64,000 bases of DNA from Candidatus Scalindua sediminis (GTDB lineage Bacteria; Planctomycetota; Brocadiia; Brocadiales; Scalinduaceae), in the NCBI GenBank assembly GCA_008636105.1, contig VSDH01000003.1, forward strand, positions 102,875 to 166,874, given 5' to 3'. Made by a program: the position numbers and the translations under genes. The notes beneath the pieces are model-generated. The model was given only the letters and a program-made list of their open reading frames with translations. It did not search any database and had not been told where the DNA came from. The number at the start of each line of letters is the position of its first letter. The stretch's first letter is position 1. Shown here one piece after another: positions 52,784 to 61,854 of this stretch.

Positions 52784-54328
52784 CTACTTGAAGAGATATT
52801 TAAAATTATCACATAAAAAGCCATCATACTTTAACCTTGTTTTTCCATCATAAAAACCGGGGGTTCTGTGTTTATAATATTCATCATCTTTAGGTATATC
52901 CTTGCGATTATCGTAGTCCCAATCTATGTTTAATGTTAATGAATCTAAAAAAATATATCTTAGAAATCGAGATATTTCGGAAACCCTGTCCTGTGCAAAT
53001 TTGCTATTTAATACCACCTTTATTTTATCACATGGGGCATATCCCAGGGCAGGACCTGTAATCCCGTGCATCTTCTCCACCTTAATCCCATCATCATGTA
53101 AAATCCTTGCTGTTGCAATATTTCTTTGAATGCCTCCGCTATGTCCACCTAAGAGAACAGAGTCACCCGGATGTACATCGCATTTCAAAACAATCTCTGA
53201 TGCCATTTCATAGGCATAACCATGTGAAAGATTAAGCACAGCCCAAAAAAAGTCAACGATACCTCCATATCTATATGGTATTACTTTTACACAAGGGTTG
53301 TTAGTATCTACTCGATTTGTTTCATCCGGAATGGTACTACCAGACTGACGGGTGGGCTGATCGGGCGGACATTCTTGTACTGGTGGGTTTGTTAAATAAT
53401 GAACCCACAGAGTCATATTCTGGGCAGAGTCATCACCACCATAAATACCCCTTGTCAAAAATAGCTTATTTGCAGTACCACTATCTTTCCTGTACCATTG
53501 ATCAAAGAATGAACCTACAAGGGGGACTTCTCCCAACAAATTCTGGGTCGTCGCCAGTACCCCCTGATTACCATCTACCCTGTACCTGTATGTAAGTGCA
53601 GTAACTCCATTACGCCAGTCTTCTGCAGCGGCCAGAAAACCTTTGAACTTGTAAAATGGAATCTTTTTCTCAACAAATATATTCTCAATAAATTCTGCTT
53701 CTAAAAAAGAGATCGGAGACTTGATAACCTCCCCCGCAAATTGCTTGAGACCTATGACAGTATCTATCAGAAATGTATAGGGCAATCTCAAATAGTCTGC
53801 AGGGCTGTCGATTTTATAATTAATAAAGCCCTTTTCCCCCCCATTAAAGTTACATCTATTTTTATTACCATATTCCACATAATCCCATCCAAATACCTTA
53901 GGTTCATCTTCCCCGGTGCCTTTAAAACTTCCTATATAAAACGTTAGAGAAGGGTCCTCGAAACCCATCCTATCATAAACATACGAAAGTAATTTCACGC
54001 TCTCTAAATTTCCATTCGTATTATACATCAACATATCATCATATAGCTCTGCACGATTAGGTATTAATGAAACACCTGAATCTCTTTTGAGATTATCTAA
54101 AAAAGAAAGGTCCAGATTTCTTTCATAAATAGGTTTCAAAAATCCTGGTTTGCCGAGTTTCTCCTTAATTTTCTCCTCACTTAATTCTTCACCGCTTGCC
54201 TCTAAATCATTTATGGATTTAAGCAGTTGGTCAAGTCTTTTTTCACCATATCTGGCCAGGCATCCCGGGAGTATGATAAATAACAAGATGATAGTAATGG
54301 TTAATTTAGTTTTGATCATTTTAGACAA
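52784..54328 (-). CDS. lipoprotein with alpha/beta-hydrolase nucleophile motif
   Basis: A lipobox (LPGC) ends the signal peptide, so it is probably anchored in a membrane facing the periplasm. Near residue 395 GGHSGGIQRNIATA has the GxSxG elbow of lipases and esterases with a Gly-rich flank, and a His candidate lies in HRTPGFYDG near the end. The N-terminal 200 residues are not recognisable. Length is 514. It could be a lipase-like enzyme acting on cell-envelope lipids. It lies alone, with no strong ribosome site. Confidence 0.65.
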   Translation of the reverse strand: MSKMIKTKLTITIILLFIILPGCLARYGEKRLDQLLKSINDLEASGEELSEEKIKEKLGKPGFLKPIYERNLDLSFLDNLKRDSGVSLIPNRAELYDDMLMYNTNGNLESVKLLSYVYDRMGFEDPSLTFYIGSFKGTGEDEPKVFGWDYVEYGNKNRCNFNGGEKGFINYKIDSPADYLRLPYTFLIDTVIGLKQFAGEVIKSPISFLEAEFIENIFVEKKIPFYKFKGFLAAAEDWRNGVTALTYRYRVDGNQGVLATTQNLLGEVPLVGSFFDQWYRKDSGTANKLFLTRGIYGGDDSAQNMTLWVHYLTNPPVQECPPDQPTRQSGSTIPDETNRVDTNNPCVKVIPYRYGGIVDFFWAVLNLSHGYAYEMASEIVLKCDVHPGDSVLLGGHSGGIQRNIATARILHDDGIKVEKMHGITGPALGYAPCDKIKVVLNSKFAQDRVSEISRFLRYIFLDSLTLNIDWDYDNRKDIPKDDEYYKHRTPGFYDGKTRLKYDGFLCDNFKYLFK

Positions 54329-54503
54329 TTTTCATAAATACAATACATTAAGATGCCTATTGTACGGTGTTTTCCAGATATTCCTTTAAGGTGTATAAGA
54401 TTATACATATGCGATTTAATTTTGCATCTGGAAATTAACACTTGTTTTTGAATAATGTAAAATTTAGAATTCAGCAAACATAATATAAAAAGGAGGCCAA
54501 AAA

Positions 54504-54923
54504 ATGAAAAGCTATCGTAAAGAGCTTTGGTTCAATGTCCGTAAAAGGAGGGAATTTATAAATATTACACCTCAGGTCAATACTTGTCTTGAAGAAAGCG
54601 GCATTCGGGAAGGCCTTGTCCTTGTTAATGCCATGCATATCACAGCATCCGTCTTTATAAACGATGATGAGTCAGGACTCCATCAGGACTATGAAGAGTG
54701 GTTAGAGAAGCTAGCGCCGCATGAGCCAATCTCACAATACCGTCATAACAATACGGGCGAGGATAATGGTGACGCACATCTTAAACGGCAGGTAATGGGA
54801 CGCGAGGTCGTCGTAGCTATAACCGGAGGCAAACTGGACTTCGGCCCCTGGGAACAGATATTTTACGGAGAGTTTGACGGCAGACGGAGAAAGAGGGTTC
54901 TGGTAAAGATTATGGGTGAATAG
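54504..54923 (+). CDS. YjbQ/UPF0047 family protein
   Basis: The 139 residues match UPF0047: [30 protein letters not shown], and the metal-site region [15 protein letters not shown], ending [23 protein letters not shown]. The fold binds a metal with conserved His/Asp residues; members have been tied to thiamine phosphate synthesis but the main activity is unsettled. A strong aaaggagg site lies before the ATG. Confidence 0.9.
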   Translation: MKSYRKELWFNVRKRREFINITPQVNTCLEESGIREGLVLVNAMHITASVFINDDESGLHQDYEEWLEKLAPHEPISQYRHNNTGEDNGDAHLKRQVMGREVVVAITGGKLDFGPWEQIFYGEFDGRRRKRVLVKIMGE

Positions 54924-55058
54924 GGGGGGTATTAATTTGGGATTTACGATTGTTGATTCTCTCGCAAAGGCCCAAGGAAATAATATTTAACTAAATAATT
55001 GGTGCCCTAATTATTGATAAATAGTGCTATTTGCGACTAATTAACTTGGGAGGATAAA

Positions 55059-55529
55059 ATGGAAAAGGTGTATATGACAAAAAAGGGTTATGAGAAGCTA
55101 AAAAAAGAGTTAGATGAGTTGAAACACGTAAAGAGAGCTGAGATTGAAGCTGCAATTGGAAAGGCCCGAGCACATGGTGACCTTAGTGAAAACGCTGAAT
55201 ATGATGCGGCAAGGGAGGCACAGGGATTACTTGAGGCAAAGATTCGTAGTCTTCAGGATAAGCTTGCAAGGACTGAGATTGTAGATTCCTCCAACATTCC
55301 AAATGATGCTATCCACTTCGGGGCAAAAATCGAAATCAAAGACCTGGATTCAGGAGATATTGAAAATTATGAATTGGTAGGTGCTGGTGAAGATGACCCC
55401 TTAAACGGCAAAATATTAGCAACCTCACCTTTTGCTAAGGCGTTATTGGGTCGCAAAGTGAATGAAGAAGTAGACGTAAAAGCTCCCGCTGGTGTACTCA
55501 AATATAAGGTATTGAAAATTGATTATTGA
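55059..55529 (+). CDS. greA: transcription elongation factor GreA
   Basis: The 156 residues carry the GreA coiled-coil with RAHGDLSENAEYDAAREAQ (the acidic tip) at about 42-60 and the FKBP-like C-terminal domain (PFAKALLGRKVNEEVDVKAPAG). GreA enters RNA polymerase's secondary channel and rescues stalled complexes. A ggaggataaa site sets the start. Length and motifs are normal. Confidence 0.97.
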   Translation: MEKVYMTKKGYEKLKKELDELKHVKRAEIEAAIGKARAHGDLSENAEYDAAREAQGLLEAKIRSLQDKLARTEIVDSSNIPNDAIHFGAKIEIKDLDSGDIENYELVGAGEDDPLNGKILATSPFAKALLGRKVNEEVDVKAPAGVLKYKVLKIDY

Positions 55530-55542
55530 TCAACAGTCAACA

Positions 55543-55673
55543 GTAAACCCCGTTGGAATTTCACGCGGGACATTAAACCCGCGCAAAAAAGCGGAAGTTA
55601 TCTAATTTATCATCCCCGTACTTCCCCGCCCGCGCCGGTCGGACTGGCGCACGAGGTATTCCTACGGGGTAAA
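55543..55673. repeat. 131-bp gtaaaccccg-family repeat
   Basis: Bounded by gtaaaccccgttggaatt and ctacggggtaaa. The interior has a GC-rich hairpin (cgcgggac...gtcccgcg-like units). Its ends match those at 25297 and resemble copies A and B. With the small inverted repeat ttaattaggga/tccctaattaa at 55820-55845, which overlaps the next stop codon, it accounts for most of the 312-bp gap. Confidence 0.7.
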
Positions 55674-55841
55674 GTTGTCATCAAACATTCATGTCCACAA
55701 AATTGGCACACTAAACAAAAAATCATTTCATGCTGCGTTGAAAATTGTGGATACTAAAAGGATGTTAGGGCTTTTGGAAAGGTAAAAATGTTAGCAGTGT
55801 ATTTAAATGAGTTCTTTTATTAATTAGGGATGTGTCCCTAA

Positions 55842-57221
55842 TTAAATAAGTTTAATTTTTCCCTCAACAATCTCGGCACGAATCGGTCCGGAGTACTCTT
55901 CATCAACGATCAACCTTTCATCGCCAAGGCAAAGTGTCGTTTTCGAGTATAGTTTCTTTTCCACCACTATGAGATTTTTGGCAGCACTTAGGGCTTTTGC
56001 CTTGATAGCCTCCACCTCTTCAATTAGGCTCTGAAGTTCTTGCTCCGCCTCGGAGACCCTAGCCTGTTTTTTTTCGTATTCTTCCTGGCTATAGGTGGAA
56101 ATCGATTCGGGATTGGTCGTAAGTTTATCCATAAAAGATTTAAGCTTTGCCAGTTCTGTTTCGACCCTTTTGATTTTAGTTTTTCTCAAAGATAGTTTGT
56201 TTCTAATACTAAAATTTTCCCCCGTAACGAGTTTCGTGGGAGTATCAGCCTTGGTACCTGCATGCCCAACATAAATACCTTTGAGGGCGACCATTTCTCC
56301 ACCTACTATATGGCCGCCGGGTATAATTACGGATCCGAGCGTCTTCACAGTGGAATTAATGATCTCACTCTCAACAACAATGTCTTTGTTGGCCTGAATA
56401 TACCCACCGTCAATAAACTTTGCATGAATACCACCTTCAACCACGACCATGTGATCCTCCGATTGTCTTATACCGCCATGAACGGTGAGATCACCGCCCG
56501 TCCGTATCTCCGCATTTTCTATGATACCATGGACTTCGATGTTACCAACAGCTTCAATCTTTGCACCATTAAGTACGTCCTTATTGACCACAACGGCGCC
56601 TGTATGTGAAATATTTCCTGTTGTGATATCAACATTTTCCTCAATTACGTATACCTCATCCACAGAAAGAACATCGTTGCTCAGGCGAACGCGCCCATTT
56701 GTTTCAGCGGAGTAGGTGTTTTCTTGCAGGTTAAAACGAACGTTTTTTCCAACCTTAGGGTAGTACTCTATAGGTTTTTCAGCGGGGATTGGCTTTCCGA
56801 AGACATTCTCGCCGTCTTTCCCATTCTGGACAGGAATTTGACGAGCCAGTAACATACCCTTAGTAACGGATTCATGCGCTGCTTTTTGCCGATAGTCTGC
56901 CCTGCCTGTCTTACTGTCTACAACGAAACCGGTAGTGAAGAAGTCGCCCGCCCAAAAGACCTGTCCATGCTGAGGTGGGACAGGTGGCTTGCCTTTGATG
57001 AGAACAAAGTCTACTAAATGGGGATTTTCCTCGGCGGCACGATTAAGCTGCTCCTTTAATTTTTTCTGGTCTGGCGGCTTTTTAATGTCAAGTGCTTTAA
57101 GTTCATTACCTATAGTAACCACTAGGGAGTCAAGCTCGTCGGTGGTTATATCACAGTCCAGCAAGACTGCCATGCCATCTTCCGTTACCCGCAAATTAAA
57201 TTCTTTTTGAGCTTCTTCCAT
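55842..57221 (-). CDS. FapA family protein (DUF342)
   Basis: The 459 residues fit the FapA/DUF342 family: a N-terminal domain with VDFVLIKGKPPVPPQHG, a central beta-helix rich in Ile/Val/Gly repeats (VYVIEENVDITTGNISHTG then VVVNKDVLNGAKIEAVGN), and a C-terminal coiled coil (RKTKIKRVETELAKLKSF). Members act in flagellar assembly or as cytoplasmic polymer-forming structural proteins; no flagellar gene is nearby here. A ggagt site precedes the ATG. Confidence 0.85.
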   Translation of the reverse strand: MEEAQKEFNLRVTEDGMAVLLDCDITTDELDSLVVTIGNELKALDIKKPPDQKKLKEQLNRAAEENPHLVDFVLIKGKPPVPPQHGQVFWAGDFFTTGFVVDSKTGRADYRQKAAHESVTKGMLLARQIPVQNGKDGENVFGKPIPAEKPIEYYPKVGKNVRFNLQENTYSAETNGRVRLSNDVLSVDEVYVIEENVDITTGNISHTGAVVVNKDVLNGAKIEAVGNIEVHGIIENAEIRTGGDLTVHGGIRQSEDHMVVVEGGIHAKFIDGGYIQANKDIVVESEIINSTVKTLGSVIIPGGHIVGGEMVALKGIYVGHAGTKADTPTKLVTGENFSIRNKLSLRKTKIKRVETELAKLKSFMDKLTTNPESISTYSQEEYEKKQARVSEAEQELQSLIEEVEAIKAKALSAAKNLIVVEKKLYSKTTLCLGDERLIVDEEYSGPIRAEIVEGKIKLI

Positions 57222-57460
57222 GGTGAAGACTCCAGAACCGGAAAAGGATGCCGTAAGGTATTGAGGCAGTTGAGAAGTGAAACTTTTATCCAGGTACTAA
57301 TAGCTATTAGCATTTATTAACAGCTATCTCCGGTTACTAAGTTTGATGACCACATTAACTTAAGGTGAGTAAAAAGAAATTGCCCTTCATGGCCTGCTGA
57401 CATAATATCTAACAATCAGGGAAATGCAACATTTTTTCGATTATTTAGCTAAAGGTGGTT

Positions 57461-59476
57461 TTATGTACGGAGTTTTACTCCAAGGATCTTGTTAAGATTT
57501 TCCAGGATCTTTTCCTGTAGGGCATCTACCTCCTCGCTCTTCAGGGTTCTATCATCAGCCCTGAATATCAATCTGAAGGCAATACTCTTCTTGCCCTGCT
57601 CAACCTGTTTACCCCTGTATACGTCAAAAAATTCTATGCCATCGACGTAATCTATCTTTAGTGACTCAATGCATCCTCTTATGTCGTTCCACGTAATCTT
57701 CTCATCACTTACGATCGCTAAATCTCTCATCATCGTGGGAAATGATGGGATCTTCTGGAATGAACTTTCAAGGTTGGCCATATCCACAAGCAGGTTAAAA
57801 TTCAATTCTGTGATACATGGTGTACTCCTGAAATCATGACCTTTAATCGTACCACTACTTAATTCACCAATGTATCCTAAAACTTTACCTCCAAGCTTGA
57901 GCTTAGCGGATTTTCCAGGTCTAAACAAATCAAACCTGTAAGGTGTGCTCTCAAGCTTATGTTCAATATTGAGGTGCTTGTGTATTGCCTCTACAACACC
58001 CTTTAAAGACAAAAATCCCTCCTCTCCAAGGATGCATAGACATTCCTTTTCCTCTGGTATCTTGTCGTTCTTCTGAGGCAAATATATCTTGGACAATTCA
58101 TAAATTTGTGTCTTCTCTATACCATAGTTCTGATTGTGTTTCTTTACCCTCAGAAGATTATGTACCAGTGTCTTCCTTAGAAGGTTTTCGTCTTGCCGTA
58201 TCGGATTCACAATCTTTATGCTACTGTTATCAGACCAGATAGCGTCGTGTTGATTTTGCGAGTTGCCGACAATGCTGTCGGTGATAACCTCGCTAAAACC
58301 TAATCCAGAGATAATGTTTCTTACCTTTTCCACGACTACGTCAAACTTGTTCTCTTGAATCGGCTTAAGTCCGATGTTACTCTTTGTAGGTATATTATCA
58401 TATCCGTGGATCCTGGCTACTTCCTCTATCAAATCTATCTCACGGTAAACGTCTCCCCTGAAGGTGGGGACATTTACCTTAAGACTGGTCTTTGTTTCGG
58501 AAATTATCTTGAACTGCAAACGCTCCATAATGTCTTTCACTAAATCCTTTTCAATATGGATCCCCAATAAACTATTTAACCTTGCTATCCTTAGCGTAAC
58601 ATTTGTCTTTTCCTTCTTAAGGTAATTCCTATCAATTACTCCTTCTGCAATCTCTCCACCAGCTATCTCCTGAATCAACTTTGCAGCTCTCCTTGATGCC
58701 CAGTCAACACACTCAGGGTCCACGCGGCGCTCAAAACGATAGGAAGAATCTGTCCGGATTCCCAATTTCCTTGAAGTCCTTCTGACATTCCCTGGTTCGA
58801 AGAAGGCGCTTTCTAAGAGGATGTTTTTTGTAGTATCGGAAACTTCTGTATCTCTTCCTCCCATTAAGCCTGCAATGGCAACCGGTTTACGAGAGTCTGC
58901 AATCACCAGCATGTCAGGTGTAAGCGTACACTTGCTGCCATCTATTGCCACCATAACTTCCCCATTAAGTGCCCGTCTGACAGTGATCTTTTTTCCACTC
59001 AGCTTATCAAAATCAAAGGCATGTAACGGTTGGCCCGATTCCATTAAGACATAATTTGTAATGTCCACTATATTATTTACGGGACGTAGTCCGATGGTAT
59101 TTATTTTTTTTTGAAGCCATTCGGGTGATGGCCCCATACTTACATTTTTTATAATCCGTGCAGTGTACCTCGGACACAATTCCTTATCTTTTACGGTAAC
59201 ATTGGTTATATCCTTTACGTCTTCGCTTATTGTGGCATAATCCACATCTGGAATAATAAGTTCATTGCAAGCAACTGCAGCAACCTCTCTTGCGATTCCA
59301 ATAAAACCCAAACAATCAGGCCTGTTTGAGGTAACCTCAATATCCAGACAAGAATCTTTATCTATGGGAGTTGTGGTGTCAACCACCAGTCCAACGTTTG
59401 TCAACCTCTCCGATAATTCCTTTACGGAGAAGTTATGTTTAACGTAATCCTTAAGCCAGTTGTAACTTACTTTCAT
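57461..59476 (-). CDS. pheT: phenylalanyl-tRNA synthetase beta subunit, short form
   Basis: The family landmarks are clear: VSYNWLKDYV, LDIEVTSNRPDCLGFIGIAREVAA, and GRDTEVSDTTKNILLESAFF, ending in the anticodon-binding domain (FPTMMRDLAIV). At 671 residues it is shorter than the common form (about 800), because the EMAP-like tRNA-binding domain normally between residues 40 and 150 is absent (LTNVGLVVD runs straight into DSCLDIEV). Short forms are known in several phyla. It follows pheS by four bases. Confidence 0.92.
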   Translation of the reverse strand: MKVSYNWLKDYVKHNFSVKELSERLTNVGLVVDTTTPIDKDSCLDIEVTSNRPDCLGFIGIAREVAAVACNELIIPDVDYATISEDVKDITNVTVKDKELCPRYTARIIKNVSMGPSPEWLQKKINTIGLRPVNNIVDITNYVLMESGQPLHAFDFDKLSGKKITVRRALNGEVMVAIDGSKCTLTPDMLVIADSRKPVAIAGLMGGRDTEVSDTTKNILLESAFFEPGNVRRTSRKLGIRTDSSYRFERRVDPECVDWASRRAAKLIQEIAGGEIAEGVIDRNYLKKEKTNVTLRIARLNSLLGIHIEKDLVKDIMERLQFKIISETKTSLKVNVPTFRGDVYREIDLIEEVARIHGYDNIPTKSNIGLKPIQENKFDVVVEKVRNIISGLGFSEVITDSIVGNSQNQHDAIWSDNSSIKIVNPIRQDENLLRKTLVHNLLRVKKHNQNYGIEKTQIYELSKIYLPQKNDKIPEEKECLCILGEEGFLSLKGVVEAIHKHLNIEHKLESTPYRFDLFRPGKSAKLKLGGKVLGYIGELSSGTIKGHDFRSTPCITELNFNLLVDMANLESSFQKIPSFPTMMRDLAIVSDEKITWNDIRGCIESLKIDYVDGIEFFDVYRGKQVEQGKKSIAFRLIFRADDRTLKSEEVDALQEKILENLNKILGVKLRT

Positions 59477-59480
59477 AGTT

Positions 59481-60497
59481 TTAAAATTGTGATAAGAATC
59501 TCATATCATTTTCGAAGAAAAGCCTGATGTCATCTATTCCATACCTGAGCATTGCAAGTCTTTCCACACCCAAACCAAATGCAAATCCTGCATACTTTTC
59601 AGCATCGTAACCCACTGCCTCAAAGACATTGGGGTCTACCATACCTGCACCCAATACCTCAACCCAACCGCTATAAGCGCAGACACTACATCCTTTTCCC
59701 CTACAGATAGAGCACGAAATATCTACCTCTGCACTGGGTTCGGTAAAGGGGAAGAAAGAAGGACGAAATCTCATTTTTATATCCTGCCCGAAGTATGCCT
59801 TGGAAAAGAAGGTTAAAATAAATTTTAAATCACTGAAACTGACGCCTTTATCTACCATTAAACCCTCGATCTGATGAAACATGGAGGCATGACAGGCATC
59901 AACTGTATCTGGTCTGAATACCTTCCCAGGGGCAATCATCCTGATAGGAGGTTTCTTCTCTTTCATTACCCTTATTTGTACCGTTGAGGTCTGGCTTCTT
60001 AAAAGGAGTTTGTTGTCCAGATAAAATGTATCAAAGTCTTCTCTTGATGGATGGTCCGGTGGGATATTCAAGGCGTCAAAGTTGTAATATTCGAGCTCGA
60101 CTTCAGGACCGTATTCAATGTCAAAACCCAGTTTGCTAAAGATCCCTTTAATTTCATCAATAGTTTGTGTAATAGGGTGCTTATGCCCATAGGGTTTGTG
60201 CTTACCCGGTAACGACAAATCAAACATCTCTTCAGCACCGGGAACACGCTCTTCAACGACAAATTTTTCTCTCGTCTCTTCTATCCATTTACTGATTTCC
60301 TGCTTAAGCTTGTTTGCTAATTTTCCTATAGTAGATCTCTGTTCAGGACGTAAGCTTGGGATAGCCTTTATTATTTCGTTAATAACGCCTTTTCTTCCAA
60401 GATATTTGGTCCTTACCCGTTCAATTTCATCTGGCGATTTAGCTTTCGCTAAATCGTCCTTTGCCTGATTTTGTAATTCAATTAATTTTTTCTGCAT
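59481..60497 (-). CDS. pheS: phenylalanyl-tRNA synthetase alpha subunit
   Basis: The start is either ATG at 60497 (338 aa) or TTG at 60512 (343 aa); neither has a good ribosome site, and I chose the ATG. The coiled-coil arm is followed by HPITQTIDEIKGIFSKLGFD, HPSREDFDTFY, and motif 2 and 3 regions ending FAFGLGVERLAMLRYGIDDIR. It forms the alpha2beta2 enzyme with PheT. Normal length. Confidence 0.95.
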   Translation of the reverse strand: MQKKLIELQNQAKDDLAKAKSPDEIERVRTKYLGRKGVINEIIKAIPSLRPEQRSTIGKLANKLKQEISKWIEETREKFVVEERVPGAEEMFDLSLPGKHKPYGHKHPITQTIDEIKGIFSKLGFDIEYGPEVELEYYNFDALNIPPDHPSREDFDTFYLDNKLLLRSQTSTVQIRVMKEKKPPIRMIAPGKVFRPDTVDACHASMFHQIEGLMVDKGVSFSDLKFILTFFSKAYFGQDIKMRFRPSFFPFTEPSAEVDISCSICRGKGCSVCAYSGWVEVLGAGMVDPNVFEAVGYDAEKYAGFAFGLGVERLAMLRYGIDDIRLFFENDMRFLSQF

Positions 60498-60692
60498 AAG
60501 AATCAATTTCAAAAAAAGATGAATTGTCTGGTGAAATATTACAGGAAAGAGCTATTTCAAGTAGAGCTAAAAAGTGAAATTGGGGGGAAGTGAAATAGAC
60601 ACTAACGTATTGGAATTTATACAATCTCTTGAAGTTGAAGTTAAAAAATTTTACCTACCCAATCTAATCCTTGTGAGATATGGCAAAATTAA

Positions 60693-61046
60693 CTAGACAT
60701 GCTGCTTTGATAATTCAACTAATTCATCAAATGCCGTCGGATCATTAACCGCAGTCTCTGATAACATCTTTCTGTCAATTTCAACATTGGCTTTTGTTAA
60801 TCCATTGATGAACCGACTATAATTCATCCCTCGTTGTTTAGCAGCTGCATTTATACGTATTATCCACAGCCTTCTGAAGTCTCTTTTTTTGCGTTTTCTA
60901 TCTCTAAAGGCATAGGCCATTGCTCGTACATAAGTTTCACTCGCCTTACTGTAGAGCTTGCTTCTAGCGCCCCAATATCCTTTAGTAGCTTTTAGGAGTC
61001 TATTTCTGGCTCTCTTTCTTGCTGCACCTTTTCTTGCTCTGGGCAT
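60693..61046 (-). CDS. rplT: 50S ribosomal protein L20
   Basis: The 117 residues match L20: MPRARKGAARKRARNRLLKATKGYWGARS in pieces, AYAFRDRKRKKRDFRRLWI, and the C-terminal globular part RKMLSETAVNDPTAFDELV. It binds 23S rRNA early in 50S assembly. It is the third gene of thrS-infC-rpmI-rplT. The 180-bp gap to pheS has a weak inverted repeat only. Confidence 0.97.
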   Translation of the reverse strand: MPRARKGAARKRARNRLLKATKGYWGARSKLYSKASETYVRAMAYAFRDRKRKKRDFRRLWIIRINAAAKQRGMNYSRFINGLTKANVEIDRKMLSETAVNDPTAFDELVELSKQHV

Positions 61047-61087
61047 TCTTAAACCTTCTTTCTTATGTTTTTATTTTGAGATTTTTA

Positions 61088-61285
61088 TTAACTTTTTCCT
61101 AAAGCACGTAACATTGCCTTCGTATAATTTTTTGTGACAAGGGTTTTTTTTCTCAGCCGTCTTCGACGGTTTCCGCTTTTCCCTGACATTAGATGACCTG
61201 CAAATGCTTTCTGTCTTTTAATCTTACCTTTAGGAGAAACTTTAACCCTTTTTTTAAGACCCCTATGAGTTTTTAATTTAGGCAT
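61088..61285 (-). CDS. rpmI: 50S ribosomal protein L35
   Basis: The 65 residues match L35: KLKTHRGLKKRVKVSPKGKIKRQKAF then RRRLRKKTLV. A strong aaaggagg site precedes it, and it lies 23 bases after infC. Confidence 0.97.
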   Translation of the reverse strand: MPKLKTHRGLKKRVKVSPKGKIKRQKAFAGHLMSGKSGNRRRRLRKKTLVTKNYTKAMLRALGKS

Positions 61286-61308
61286 TATAACCTCCTTTCT
61301 ACTTAAAT

Positions 61309-61809
61309 TTACTTAGGCGACAGGATAATACCCATACTTCGCCCTTTGCTTCTTGCCTGCGTTTCTACTTTAGCGATATCCTCAAGAGCTTCTGAGAATT
61401 TCCCAAATACATCTTGAGCCATGTCCCTATGTGCCATCTCACGTCCCCTGAACATCATGTTTACGAGTACTCTATCCTTCCTCTCAAGAAATTTCTTTGC
61501 TTGTTTGATCTTCGTCTGAAGATCATGTTCACCAATTTTTGGCCTTACTCTAATTTCCTTTAATTGAACTCCGCGATGTTTTTTTTGTACTTTTTTACTC
61601 AGCTTGTATTTATATTTGCCATAACTTAGAATACGACAAACTGGCGGATCGGTACCTGGTGAGACCTCAACCAGATCCAAACCCAAATCCGTTGCTCTCT
61701 TAAGAGCATCCACCTTGCTTACTATACCTTGCTGAGTACCATTTTCATCAATAAGCCTTACATTTGTAGCAGATATCCGTTGATTAATCCTTATGTATTT
61801 AGGCTGGAT
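61309..61809 (-). CDS. infC: translation initiation factor IF-3 with AUC start
   Basis: The conserved N-terminal strand INQRISATNVRLIDENG is encoded upstream of the first ATG or GTG, in an open frame that reaches back to a TGA at about 61816. The only start that fits is ATC at 61807-61809, nine bases after a perfect ggaggtgat ribosome site (61818-61823 core). This gives 166 residues, a normal IF-3 length. Rare AUU/AUC/AUA starts are the known basis of IF-3 autoregulation. The body continues DALKRATDLGLDLVEVSPG and ends RSKGRSMGIIL. Confidence 0.9.
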   Translation of the reverse strand: MQPKYIRINQRISATNVRLIDENGTQQGIVSKVDALKRATDLGLDLVEVSPGTDPPVCRILSYGKYKYKLSKKVQKKHRGVQLKEIRVRPKIGEHDLQTKIKQAKKFLERKDRVLVNMMFRGREMAHRDMAQDVFGKFSEALEDIAKVETQARSKGRSMGIILSPK

Positions 61810-61854
61810 ATAACATCACCTCCAATCTTAAAAAAATTCAGTTGAAGTAAGAAC

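Noticed and set aside
55695..55715. A sigma-54 promoter (ttggcacact)
   Set aside because: The -24 box is good but the base pair ten positions on is AA, and no gene starts downstream on that strand.
55820..55845. A terminator for the FapA-like gene
   Set aside because: The hairpin is strong, but it overlaps the stop codon and has no T run on the - strand.
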